Assembly: GCF_900092025.1 (NCBI RefSeq)
Contig: NZ_FLTX01000003.1
Coordinates: 62,001-126,000 of the forward strand
DNA length: 64,000 nt
Reading direction: 5' to 3'
Source: Xanthomonas bromi
GTDB taxonomy: Bacteria > Pseudomonadota > Gammaproteobacteria > Xanthomonadales > Xanthomonadaceae
Part shown: positions 10,719 to 20,369 of the stretch, in pieces
How positions within the stretch are numbered: the first letter of the stretch is position 1
Layout: every line of letters begins with the position of its first letter
Program-made: the position numbers and the translations under genes
Notes under the pieces: generated by a model
Database searches by the model: none
The model's input: only the letters and a program-made list of their open reading frames with translations
What the model was told of the DNA's origin: nothing

Positions 10719-11238
10719 CACCGGCCACACGTGCCTGTATCGGTCGTTGGGTGCTGCGGGTCGTGGTGGTGCTGGCTGCGGTGTGGGGCGGCCTGGCGAT
10801 TTATTACGCACTCACCGCTAACGCGTTGGTGCGTGCCGGGTGGGTAACCTCGTGGTGCGCGATGGCATTCTGGCGCACCCTGCGGCTATCTGACCACCTT
10901 GAACGACCGCATCCTGTTCGACTTCGATAAGTCCGACATCCGCCCCGACGCGGTGCGCGTGATCGACACCATGGGCGCTGCGCTGGCCAAGGTCAGCGCA
11001 AAAGACATGCAGGTGCCCGGGCACACCGACGCCAAGGGCAGCGACGACGACAACCAGGCGCTGTCCGAGCCTCGTGCCAACGCCGTGCTGGCGGTGCTGC
11101 GCGCGCGGTGCCGCGCAGGCGGCCAACGCAAACGGCTTTGGCGAATCGCAGCCGGTTGCGCCTAAGACGCTCAATGGGCAGGACAATCCGGGTGGACGGC
11201 AACTCAATCGCCGGGTCGCGATCTTCCTGCGCACCTGA
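10715..11238 (+). pseudogene. Remnant of an OmpA-family (peptidoglycan-binding C-terminal domain) protein
   Basis: An ATG at 10715 overlaps the tetR stop and opens a hydrophobic N-terminus (WVLRVVVVLAAVWGGLAIYY), but this frame then loses meaning near 10850. From about 10885 a different frame reads TTLNDRILFDFDKSDIRPDA and VPGHTDAKGSDDDNQALSEP, the start of an OmpA peptidoglycan-binding domain. That frame shifts again near 11110-11130 into ANGFGESQPVAPKTL and GRQLNRRVAIFLRT, ending at TGA 11238. All parts of the domain are recognisable but lie in at least two frames, so the gene is inactive unless the sequence has errors. Confidence 0.7.
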
Positions 11239-11568
11239 CGCAGGCGTGGCGTGCGGGGAGAGCGCTTGACCCGCGCGCTGGTGCGGACCGCCCCACGTGC
11301 CACCGTGATGCGCGTCGATCGCAGGCTGGCTCGGTCGACGACGGCTGCCGGCCGCACCTCGCCGTTCGCGGGAAACCGTCAGGCGATTGAGAGGCATGTC
11401 TGCGCCATCATCGGGACCCGCGCATCGTGTCGCTGGCGTGCATGCCCTGCTCTGGGTGGGTGTATGTGCCAGGAAAACAGCGCACACCATCGACAATGTC
11501 CGCTTCCATACGCCAACGACTGTGCCGACTTGCGCATGCGTTGCGCGCATTTGTCATGTTCGCAAGCA
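11239..11568. other. Intergenic region upstream of the phytate-type receptor gene
   Basis: No gene is recognised here. Reading frames present are short and have no family motifs. A candidate Pho box follows at 11569-11586; the remaining bases to the receptor start at 11715 show no further clear element. Confidence 0.4.
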
Positions 11569-11586
11569 CGGTCACCAAACTGACAT
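11569..11586 (+). promoter_or_regulatory. Candidate PhoB (Pho) box upstream of the receptor-phytase pair
   Basis: CGGTCAC, four bases CAAA, then CTGACAT form two 7-mers with the 11-base period of Pho boxes. They match CTGTCAT at 5 and 6 of 7 positions. The site is 128 bases before the receptor ATG. Control by phosphate would suit the phosphatase gene downstream, but the match is by eye only. Confidence 0.35.
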
Positions 11587-11714
11587 ACCGCATGACCACC
11601 ATCCGCAGCGCCTGCTTGCAGGTGTGATGCAGTTCCGCTTCCGCCGGCTGCGTCGCTTCCCCACATTCGCGGCGGCGCAGCCTTGGCGCTCTTCTGCATT
11701 CATCGGATTCCATC

Positions 11715-14486
11715 ATGATCGTTCGTCGTTCGCTGTTGCGTCCCTCGCGGTTGTCGCAGGCGCTGTGTTTGTCGTTGTGCGTACTGTGCGGGCATACCGC
11801 AGCCCAGGAGACGCAGGCCACCACATCTGCCAAGGGCGAGATGGCCACGCTGGACAAGGTCACTGTCGCCGCAACGCGCTATAACGCGACCGACATGCAG
11901 ATGGCTGCGACCAACACCGTCAATGTGTTGTCGGCCGACGATCTCAAAACCACCGCCGTGCACAACGTCGCCGAAGCGCTGGGCCTGATGCCGGGCGTCA
12001 ACGTGATCAATACCGGGCAGTCGTATTTCGGCGGCATCGACGGCGCTGCGCGCGGCGAAGGCATGTTCTCATCGGTACGCGGCCTCAATGCCGAATACAA
12101 CGTCAACCTGATCAACGGCATCAACGTCGCGCAAGGCATGCCGTACAGCCGCGGCGTGCAATTGAGCCTGCTGCCGCCCTCTGGCTTGCAGACCATCGCC
12201 TTGAACAAGACCTCCACCGCCGATATGGACGGCGATGCGATCGGCGGCACCATCGATTACCGCACGCCCAGCGCATTCGATTCGACCGATCGCCAGGGCG
12301 GCAGCGTGACGCTGAGCGGACGCCTGGAAAGCCGCGCACGCGACTACGGCGATTCCGGTCTGGGCAGTGGCGCAGCCGGCGATTGGCATGCGCGTTTCGG
12401 CGATGCGGGGCAGTTCGGCGTGGCGGTCAGTGCGTATTACGACGAGCGCCATTTCGTCAACAGCGAAGTGGCCGCTGCCTCTGCTGCACGCAACGATGGC
12501 GCGTGGAAATTCGGTCGTGCCGATGCCAGCGGCAAACTGGCGGCCGGCGCCGACCCGCAGGACGTGTTACAGAGCACCGGCATGAACATCGGTTACTCGC
12601 AAGGCGACACGCGCCGATACGGCGGCAATGCGGCGTTCGATTGGCGCGTGGACCCCAGCCTGCATCTGTATGCACGCATGACCTACGCCTTCGCCAAGAC
12701 CGAGCAGAACACCGGCTACACGCAGTTCGTGCCGGCCAATGTCAGCTTCACCCAGATCGGCACCAGCGGCGTGTATCAGCCGCAGATCAATCGCGTTGCA
12801 GTGCGTTACTGGTACGAAACCAACCCCGAAGAGGCAGACCTGGCCACCGTGCAGTTTGGTGCGGACAAGCAGCTCGGGCATTGGACATTTTCACCGAACA
12901 TCTTTTACGGCACGGGCAATAACGATCGCCCGGATCATGTGGAAATTTCCGCGCGCAACGATCAATACAGTTCGACCAACTTCGCCTATGGCGCCAACCG
13001 CTTCATCAGCTACGACGGCAACGGCTTTCCGACGCCGTTGCTCACCCCGGCCATGCAGGCGCAGGCCTCGGATGTGGGCAGCCTGTATGCGCGGCGCACC
13101 GGGCAGATTTCCAAGCAATACAGCGGCCAGGACAAAGGCGGCGGCAAGTTCGATGCGGCATACGATTTCGATGCCGGGTTGCTTAGCCGTATTGCGTTCG
13201 GCGTGAAGTATGTCGACAGCTCGCGCAACTTCACCGATCGCGATTGGACCAATGCCAAGTACACCGACCGCACCTTGTTGCGCGACACCGGTCTGATCGC
13301 GCAGCGCTACGATTCGGTCTATCCGGGCCAATATGCGTTTTCCACCGTGCGCCTGAGCAATGCCGCGCTCAACGACCTGATCGCACGTACGCTCACGCCT
13401 GCCAGTTTCGACAGTTGCGGCAAGCTGGCGATCAATAACCTCAACTGCAACACCATGCGCGCCACCGAAGCGGTGAGCGCGGCCTACGCAATGGCCACCT
13501 TGCGCAGCGGTAACTGGGAAATCCTGCCAGGCGTGCGCTTCGAACATACCGCCATCACCAACACATTCTGGGCGCAGCCGGCCGCCATCGATGGTGCCGA
13601 GCAGGTCGGCGCGTTCGCCAACAATCACACCCGCTACAACGTCGCTTTGCCGAGCGTGTTCGTCAATTACCGGCCCGATGGCGATGGCGCCGTGTATCGC
13701 GGTTCGGTGTGGACCAGTTACACGCGCCCGGCATTCGTGCAGTTGGGCGGCGGCCGCTCCACCGATATTTCCAGCGATGGCCAGACCACCATCACCGAAG
13801 GCAACCCGGATCTCAAACCGATCAAGTCGCTCAATGTGGATGTGTCTGGCGAATGGCAGAACGACAGCGGCGGCCACGCCATGCTGGCCGGTTATTACAA
13901 GCGCCTCACCGATTACATCTACGAGAGCGGCTCGAATGCTGCCAATCCCGGCGAAAGCGGTACCGCCAGCACCCGTTTCGTGCGTCCGCAGAACGGCGGC
14001 GACGGCCGCGTGCTGGGCATGGAAGCGGCTGTGCGGCAGACCTTTCAGGGCCTGCCCGCACCGCTGGATGGCTTCGGCATCGGCGCCAATGTCACCCGTC
14101 AGACCACGCACGTGGGTCTGGGGACGGAAGGCTTCGCGCACGAACGTATCCAGAACGCGCCGAACCTGCTCGCCAATGCGGAGCTGTTCTACGAAAAGGG
14201 GCCGTGGTCGGTCAACCTGAGCTATCACTACTCCGGCGAATACGTGTCGGTGTACGACTATCTCAACCAGGGCGCGCATTGGGACAACCTGTGGATCAAG
14301 CCGATCACCCGCGTCGACCTGCATCTGGGCTACGCCCCGACCGATCACATGCGCGTGGATCTGTCGGTGGCCAACCTCACCAACCAGCACAGCTACTGGG
14401 CGCACGTGGGCCATAATACCGACGCAATTTCCGACATCGTCGATTCCGGCATGACCAGCCTGGTGACCGCAAAATATGTGTTCTGA
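11715..14486 (+). CDS. TonB-dependent outer-membrane receptor next to a phytase gene
   Basis: This is an outer-membrane active transporter driven by TonB. The 923-residue protein has a signal peptide ending near residue 30 (CGHTAAQ), a TonB-box-like LDKVTVAATR (about 46-55), a plug domain (VAEALGLMPGVNVI through GGTIDYRTPS) and a long beta-barrel ending in aromatic KYVF. Barrel motifs such as ITEGNPDLKPIKS resemble the NPDL region of TonB receptors. The next gene, starting close behind its stop on the same strand, encodes a histidine acid phosphatase lipoprotein. Uptake of a phosphorylated substrate such as inositol phosphates is inferred from that pairing only. A possible Pho box lies upstream. 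Confidence 0.9.
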   Translation: MIVRRSLLRPSRLSQALCLSLCVLCGHTAAQETQATTSAKGEMATLDKVTVAATRYNATDMQMAATNTVNVLSADDLKTTAVHNVAEALGLMPGVNVINTGQSYFGGIDGAARGEGMFSSVRGLNAEYNVNLINGINVAQGMPYSRGVQLSLLPPSGLQTIALNKTSTADMDGDAIGGTIDYRTPSAFDSTDRQGGSVTLSGRLESRARDYGDSGLGSGAAGDWHARFGDAGQFGVAVSAYYDERHFVNSEVAAASAARNDGAWKFGRADASGKLAAGADPQDVLQSTGMNIGYSQGDTRRYGGNAAFDWRVDPSLHLYARMTYAFAKTEQNTGYTQFVPANVSFTQIGTSGVYQPQINRVAVRYWYETNPEEADLATVQFGADKQLGHWTFSPNIFYGTGNNDRPDHVEISARNDQYSSTNFAYGANRFISYDGNGFPTPLLTPAMQAQASDVGSLYARRTGQISKQYSGQDKGGGKFDAAYDFDAGLLSRIAFGVKYVDSSRNFTDRDWTNAKYTDRTLLRDTGLIAQRYDSVYPGQYAFSTVRLSNAALNDLIARTLTPASFDSCGKLAINNLNCNTMRATEAVSAAYAMATLRSGNWEILPGVRFEHTAITNTFWAQPAAIDGAEQVGAFANNHTRYNVALPSVFVNYRPDGDGAVYRGSVWTSYTRPAFVQLGGGRSTDISSDGQTTITEGNPDLKPIKSLNVDVSGEWQNDSGGHAMLAGYYKRLTDYIYESGSNAANPGESGTASTRFVRPQNGGDGRVLGMEAAVRQTFQGLPAPLDGFGIGANVTRQTTHVGLGTEGFAHERIQNAPNLLANAELFYEKGPWSVNLSYHYSGEYVSVYDYLNQGAHWDNLWIKPITRVDLHLGYAPTDHMRVDLSVANLTNQHSYWAHVGHNTDAISDIVDSGMTSLVTAKYVF

Positions 14487-14679
14487 TCACGCACGATTCG
14501 CAGGCGGCGGCCTGACGGGCGAGCAGCAAAACGCCAACGTCATGACGGACGCGCAACAAAGCGCACACCGCGCGGATGATTGCGATGGAACGCGGCAGCA
14601 GGCATCGCAACGTGCGCTGTTGGCCGGCGATGGAGAGCCGCCGTTGGCCGAGCGCAGCGTAGTCGGCGTGCGTGCCGCG

Positions 14680-16062
14680 ATGAGGATCACGGCACGCACC
14701 TTACATGCAGCACGCAGGCAGCGCGTCGGCATTGGGCACAGGCGCAAAATGGCCGGTGGCATGTCCGGGGCAACTGGCAGCGCGCAGTGCCTGCTGTTGG
14801 TGGCTGCGCTGGCGTTGGGCGGCTGCGCAGCGTCAACCCCGAGCGCATCCACACCGCGTGTTGGCGCTCAATCGACCGACACCGCCAGCCAACGGGCAGA
14901 CGCCTCTGCGCAGACCGCGCAACTGGAGCGCGTGGTGGTGGTGTTCCGGCATGGCGTGCGCGCGCCGCTGCAAGGCGAGGCCGCCGCCGCACATTATGCC
15001 GACCAACCCTGGCCGCAGTGGTCCACGCCTGCCAGCCTGCTCACCCCGCACGGTCGCATCGGCGTGCGTTTGAGCGGTGACTATCTGCGTCAGTGGTTGG
15101 TGCAACACACGCTATTGCCGAGTAGCGGGTGCCCGACAACCGGCAGCGTGTCGGTGTGGGCCAATACCGATCAACGCACCATCGATAGCGGCGCTTTGCT
15201 GGCCGATGCGCTCGCACCGGGCTGCGGCATCGTGGCCGGGCATCGGGAGGCGGGCAGCAACGATCCGCTGTTCCGACCGATCGAAGCCGGTGCGGTGCCG
15301 TTCGATGGGGCCGCAGCAGTGGCATCGATCCAGCAGCAGACCGGTGGCCCCGCCGCCTTGCTGCAAGGCCATGCCGCCGAGTTGCAAGCGCTGCAGCAGA
15401 TGTTGGGCTGCACCCAGACGCCCTGCGATTTTGCGCAGATGCCTTCCACGCTGACGCCCTCGGCCAACGGGCGTGGCCTTAAATTAGGCGGGCCAATTGA
15501 TCTGACCTCCGGCACCGGCGAGGTGTTGCTGCTGCAATACGCAGAAGGTCTGCCGTTCTCGCAGGTCGGCTGGGGCCGTGCCACGCCCGACCGCCTGGCG
15601 CAGGTCTCGCGCCTGCACGCATTGTTGTTCGACATCTACGCACGGCCGCACTACATGGCCTCGCGTACGGGTGCGCCGCTGGCGCGGGAGGTCTTGCAAC
15701 GTTTCGGTGACGCACAGGCACCGAAGGTGTCGTTGTTCGTTGGCAGCGACACCCACATCGCCGCATTGAGCGGCCTGCTGGGCGTGCATTTCCATCTGCC
15801 CGGCTACGGCGCCGACGACCCGCCGCCGGGCGGTGCCCTGTTGCTCGGTCTATGGCGCGAACCCACCGGCGAACAGGTGGTGCGCGCCCAATACCTGGCG
15901 CAATCGCTGGACCAACTGCGCGCCTTGGCACCGCTGGATCTCGCTCACCCACCCTTGCAGCAGCAGTTGGTGCTGGGTCTGTGCGCTCCGGCGCAACGCG
16001 CAGCCTGCCCATTGCCGGAGTTTGCCAAGGCCCTGGAGCAGCAGTTGCTGCTCGACCGATAA
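14680..16062 (+). CDS. Histidine acid phosphatase (phytase/glucose-1-phosphatase type) lipoprotein
   Basis: This enzyme removes phosphate from phytate, glucose-1-phosphate or similar substrates outside the cytoplasm. Starting at ATG 14680 it has about 460 residues with a basic n-region, a hydrophobic stretch and a lipobox LALGGC with the lipid-modified Cys near residue 49. ATG 14749 would also keep the lipobox. The catalytic RHGVRAP motif (His91) is present. The second motif, normally HDT, reads GSDTHIA, so Asp357 is kept but the preceding His is Ser356. It follows the TonB receptor after about 190 bases on the same strand and the two probably act together. The substrate is not determined. 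Confidence 0.85.
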   Translation: MRITARTLHAARRQRVGIGHRRKMAGGMSGATGSAQCLLLVAALALGGCAASTPSASTPRVGAQSTDTASQRADASAQTAQLERVVVVFRHGVRAPLQGEAAAAHYADQPWPQWSTPASLLTPHGRIGVRLSGDYLRQWLVQHTLLPSSGCPTTGSVSVWANTDQRTIDSGALLADALAPGCGIVAGHREAGSNDPLFRPIEAGAVPFDGAAAVASIQQQTGGPAALLQGHAAELQALQQMLGCTQTPCDFAQMPSTLTPSANGRGLKLGGPIDLTSGTGEVLLLQYAEGLPFSQVGWGRATPDRLAQVSRLHALLFDIYARPHYMASRTGAPLAREVLQRFGDAQAPKVSLFVGSDTHIAALSGLLGVHFHLPGYGADDPPPGGALLLGLWREPTGEQVVRAQYLAQSLDQLRALAPLDLAHPPLQQQLVLGLCAPAQRAACPLPEFAKALEQQLLLDR

Positions 16063-16313
16063 CGCACGTTTCAATCGGGAAAATACTGATGTGCTTCTCC
16101 TTCGGGAGACGATGCTCCGAAGGGGTGGAAGAGAGGGGGACGAGCGTGGCTTCGCGCTAGTGGGCATTGGGGTGACGTCGGCCCGTACCCTCAGCCAACC
16201 CTCTCGCAGGAAGAGAGCGGCGCTATGTCGTCACGCCCATACGCGCGCGTCTGCCGTAAGCCGACGCCTGTGTAATGCGTCACTTCCTGGCGTTGGGCAA
16301 TCCGCCGACAGAG

Positions 16314-16348
16314 CGGCAAAACGCAACTGGGCCGCATCGGCGGCCCAG
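16314..16348 (-). terminator. Intrinsic terminator downstream of metK
   Basis: On the minus strand a perfect 9-bp stem CTGGGCCGC/GCGGCCCAG with loop CGAT is followed by TTGCGTTTTG. It lies 40 bases after the metK stop. The T-run is interrupted but adequate. Confidence 0.7.
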
Positions 16349-16361
16349 TCATCACGCATCC

Positions 16362-16383
16362 GGCGCGCTCCCGTAGGAGCGGC
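16362..16383. repeat. REP-like intergenic palindrome
   Basis: GCTCCcgtaGGAGC with flanking GC-rich bases, just after the metK stop. It shares the GTAGGAGCG core with sites near 7130, 17710, 31930 and 50336. Confidence 0.4.
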
Positions 16384-16388
16384 GTGGA

Positions 16389-17600
<1,212 letters not shown>

Positions 17601-17641
17601 CAGGCTTATATCCCTTAATTCGGATGAAAAGATGGGTGCGG

Positions 17642-17647
17642 ATGATA
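17642..17647 (-). promoter_or_regulatory. Possible -10 hexamer of metK
   Basis: TATCAT on the minus strand, about 42 bases upstream of the metK start. The -35 region (around TGCAAC) is weak, so the assignment is tentative. Confidence 0.35.
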
Positions 17648-17844
17648 CACGCCCCGTGGGTTGGTTGCATTGTGCGCCTGAATGGATCGCTTTGGGGTTA
17701 AGCCGGTCTCGCTCCCACTGGTCGGACGCGCGGCCCGGTGGGTTGCCGCGGTGATTAACTGCCCGGTGACGCACCGGTGCCAGCCTACCGAATGCCGCGT
17801 CAGACATCCCTACCGGCGCATGTCCGTCCTGCTAGCATCGGCCG

Positions 17845-18945
17845 ATGGATTCACTGACCCAGATCGTTCTTGGCGGCGCCATTGCTGCCGCCATCGCGCC
17901 GCCCCGACAGCGGCGTGCCGCATTGCTGGCTGGCGCGGCGTTGGGCACCTTGCCCGATCTGGATGCGTTGGCGCTGCTGCCGCTCACCGACGACCCGGTG
18001 ACGCTGATGACGGTGCACCGCAGTTTCAGCCACTCGCTGTTCGTGCTGCCGTTGGTGGGCTGGTTGATCTGGTGGCTGTTCCGCCGCTACGGCAATGGCC
18101 GCGTGGCCGCTGCGCCCAAGCGCTGGTTCTGGGCGATCCAGCTGGCCTTGATCACCCATCCGCTGCTGGATGCCTTCACCGTCTACGGCACCCAGCTGTG
18201 GTGGCCGCTGCATCCGCACCCGACGATGTGGTCGAGCGTGTTCATCGTCGATCCGGCCTACACGCTGTGGCTGCTGGTGGCCTGCGTGGTGGCCTGGTTT
18301 GCGCGCAGGCGTGCGCTTGCGCAACATGTGCTGGTGATCGGATTGATGGCGAGCACCGCGTATCTGGGCTGGTCGTTGATCGCCAAGCAGCTGGTCGACC
18401 GCGAAGCCGATCGTGCGCTGGCGGCGATGGGCCTGGCCGATGCGCCGCGCTTCTCGGTGCCGATGCCGCTCAATACCTTGCTATGGCGCGTGGTGGCGAT
18501 GACGCCCAGCGGCTACGTCATCGGCGAGCGCTCGCTGGTGGCCGACACCGGCCCGATGCACTTTCGCGGGTTTTCCAGCAATACCCAGGCGTTGGGCGAA
18601 GTGGCCGCGTTCGATTCTGTGCGTCGGCTGACCTGGTTCAATCGCGGTTTCATGCGCGCGCGCCTGGTCGATGACGACCTGATGCTGAGCGACCTGCGCA
18701 TGGGCCTGGAACCGGACTACAACTTCAACTTCGTGGTTGCCCATCGCGACGGCGGGACGTGGCAGCCGATCGTGCCGCGGCAGGTGCAGGCGGCGTACCG
18801 CGCGCCGGTGGCACGCGATCAGATCGAGGCGGTGCTGGCGCAGATGTGGCAGCGCATCTGGCACGAGCCCCGCAGCACCGTGCTGACCGGCGACCTGGAA
18901 CGCGTTGGCACGCCGGTCGCCGCGCCCGCAGCGGCAACGCAATAG
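17845..18945 (+). CDS. Inner-membrane metal-dependent hydrolase, DUF457/YdjM-like
   Basis: The 366-residue membrane protein starts MDSLTQIVLGGAIAAAIAPP. It has the DUF457 histidine pattern HRSFSHSLFVL and ITHPLLDAFTVYGTQL along with several transmembrane segments between residues 10 and 200. The C-terminal half is soluble. The family is predicted to be metal-dependent hydrolases; no substrate is known. The gene is divergent from metK. Its last 127 bases are overlapped on the other strand by a weakly supported reading frame ending at 18819. Confidence 0.8.
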   Translation: MDSLTQIVLGGAIAAAIAPPRQRRAALLAGAALGTLPDLDALALLPLTDDPVTLMTVHRSFSHSLFVLPLVGWLIWWLFRRYGNGRVAAAPKRWFWAIQLALITHPLLDAFTVYGTQLWWPLHPHPTMWSSVFIVDPAYTLWLLVACVVAWFARRRALAQHVLVIGLMASTAYLGWSLIAKQLVDREADRALAAMGLADAPRFSVPMPLNTLLWRVVAMTPSGYVIGERSLVADTGPMHFRGFSSNTQALGEVAAFDSVRRLTWFNRGFMRARLVDDDLMLSDLRMGLEPDYNFNFVVAHRDGGTWQPIVPRQVQAAYRAPVARDQIEAVLAQMWQRIWHEPRSTVLTGDLERVGTPVAAPAAATQ

Positions 18946-19172
18946 ACCGTGGCGCGCGCCTGCACGAACGCATAGAAGAACACCGCGTTCGGGTCGCTGC
19001 CCACCTGCGCCAGTTCGCGACGCATGCCATCCACGGTGGCCGCGTCGACGGCGCCGGCCTGCAACAACTGCTCGGCCGCCGATAGCCGCACGGCGTCCCG
19101 GCACTCGATCAGGGTCTTGCGCCAGCCCGGCTCGCGGTTGTCCGGATGCAGCGCGTTGATCTGCCTCTGCAC
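18819..19172 (-). CDS. Hypothetical protein, weakly supported and overlapping the convergent DUF457 gene
   Basis: This is a minus-strand frame of about 117 codons downstream of dusB. The best start is GTG 19172; protein-like sequence (RATRLSATERARLRRSDVQR) extends further upstream without a start codon. The central part looks like real protein, with amphipathic helices (LSAAEQLLQAGAVDAATVDG, then MRRELAQVGSDPNAVFFYAF). It runs 127 bases into the 3' end of the DUF457 gene, where the sequence becomes less protein-like. No family is recognised. It may be a true small gene, a gene that lost its original start and stop, or chance. Confidence 0.35.
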   Translation of the reverse strand: MQRQINALHPDNREPGWRKTLIECRDAVRLSAAEQLLQAGAVDAATVDGMRRELAQVGSDPNAVFFYAFVQARATVYCVAAAGAATGVPTRSRSPVSTVLRGSCQMRCHICASTASI

Positions 19173-19276
19173 ATCGGATCTGCGCAGACGCGCTCGCTCG
19201 GTGGCCGAAAGCCGTGTCGCTCGCTCGGGGTGTGGCTTGCTGCGCTCATACGTGCGGCTCCAGCAAACAGAAAAAC

Positions 19277-20275
<999 letters not shown>

Positions 20276-20369
20276 GGCACTAGTGTATCGGCAGGCGTCC
20301 TTGCCTGCCGGGTGTTCCGCCTGCGACTACCGGCAGCCGGGCCGCGATCGGCGGTGCGGGGCAATGCCC

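Larger units (their letters stand above)
16063..16388. other. Intergenic region between the convergent phosphatase and metK genes
   Basis: No gene is seen. An imperfect hairpin (CCTTCGGGAG with CTCCGAAGG, about 16100-16122) follows the phosphatase gene without a T-run. The metK terminator lies at 16314-16348 and a copy of a GGAGCG repeat at 16362-16383. Confidence 0.5.

Noticed and set aside
10553-10930. A complete membrane-protein gene beginning at 10715
   Set aside because: The frame opens well but turns into an unrelated tail where the OmpA domain starts in another frame, so it was treated as part of a pseudogene.
17601-17844. A possible SAM or SAM/SAH riboswitch in the metK leader
   Set aside because: The likely promoter leaves only about 40 bases of leader, and none of the conserved blocks known to me from SAM riboswitch classes was found.
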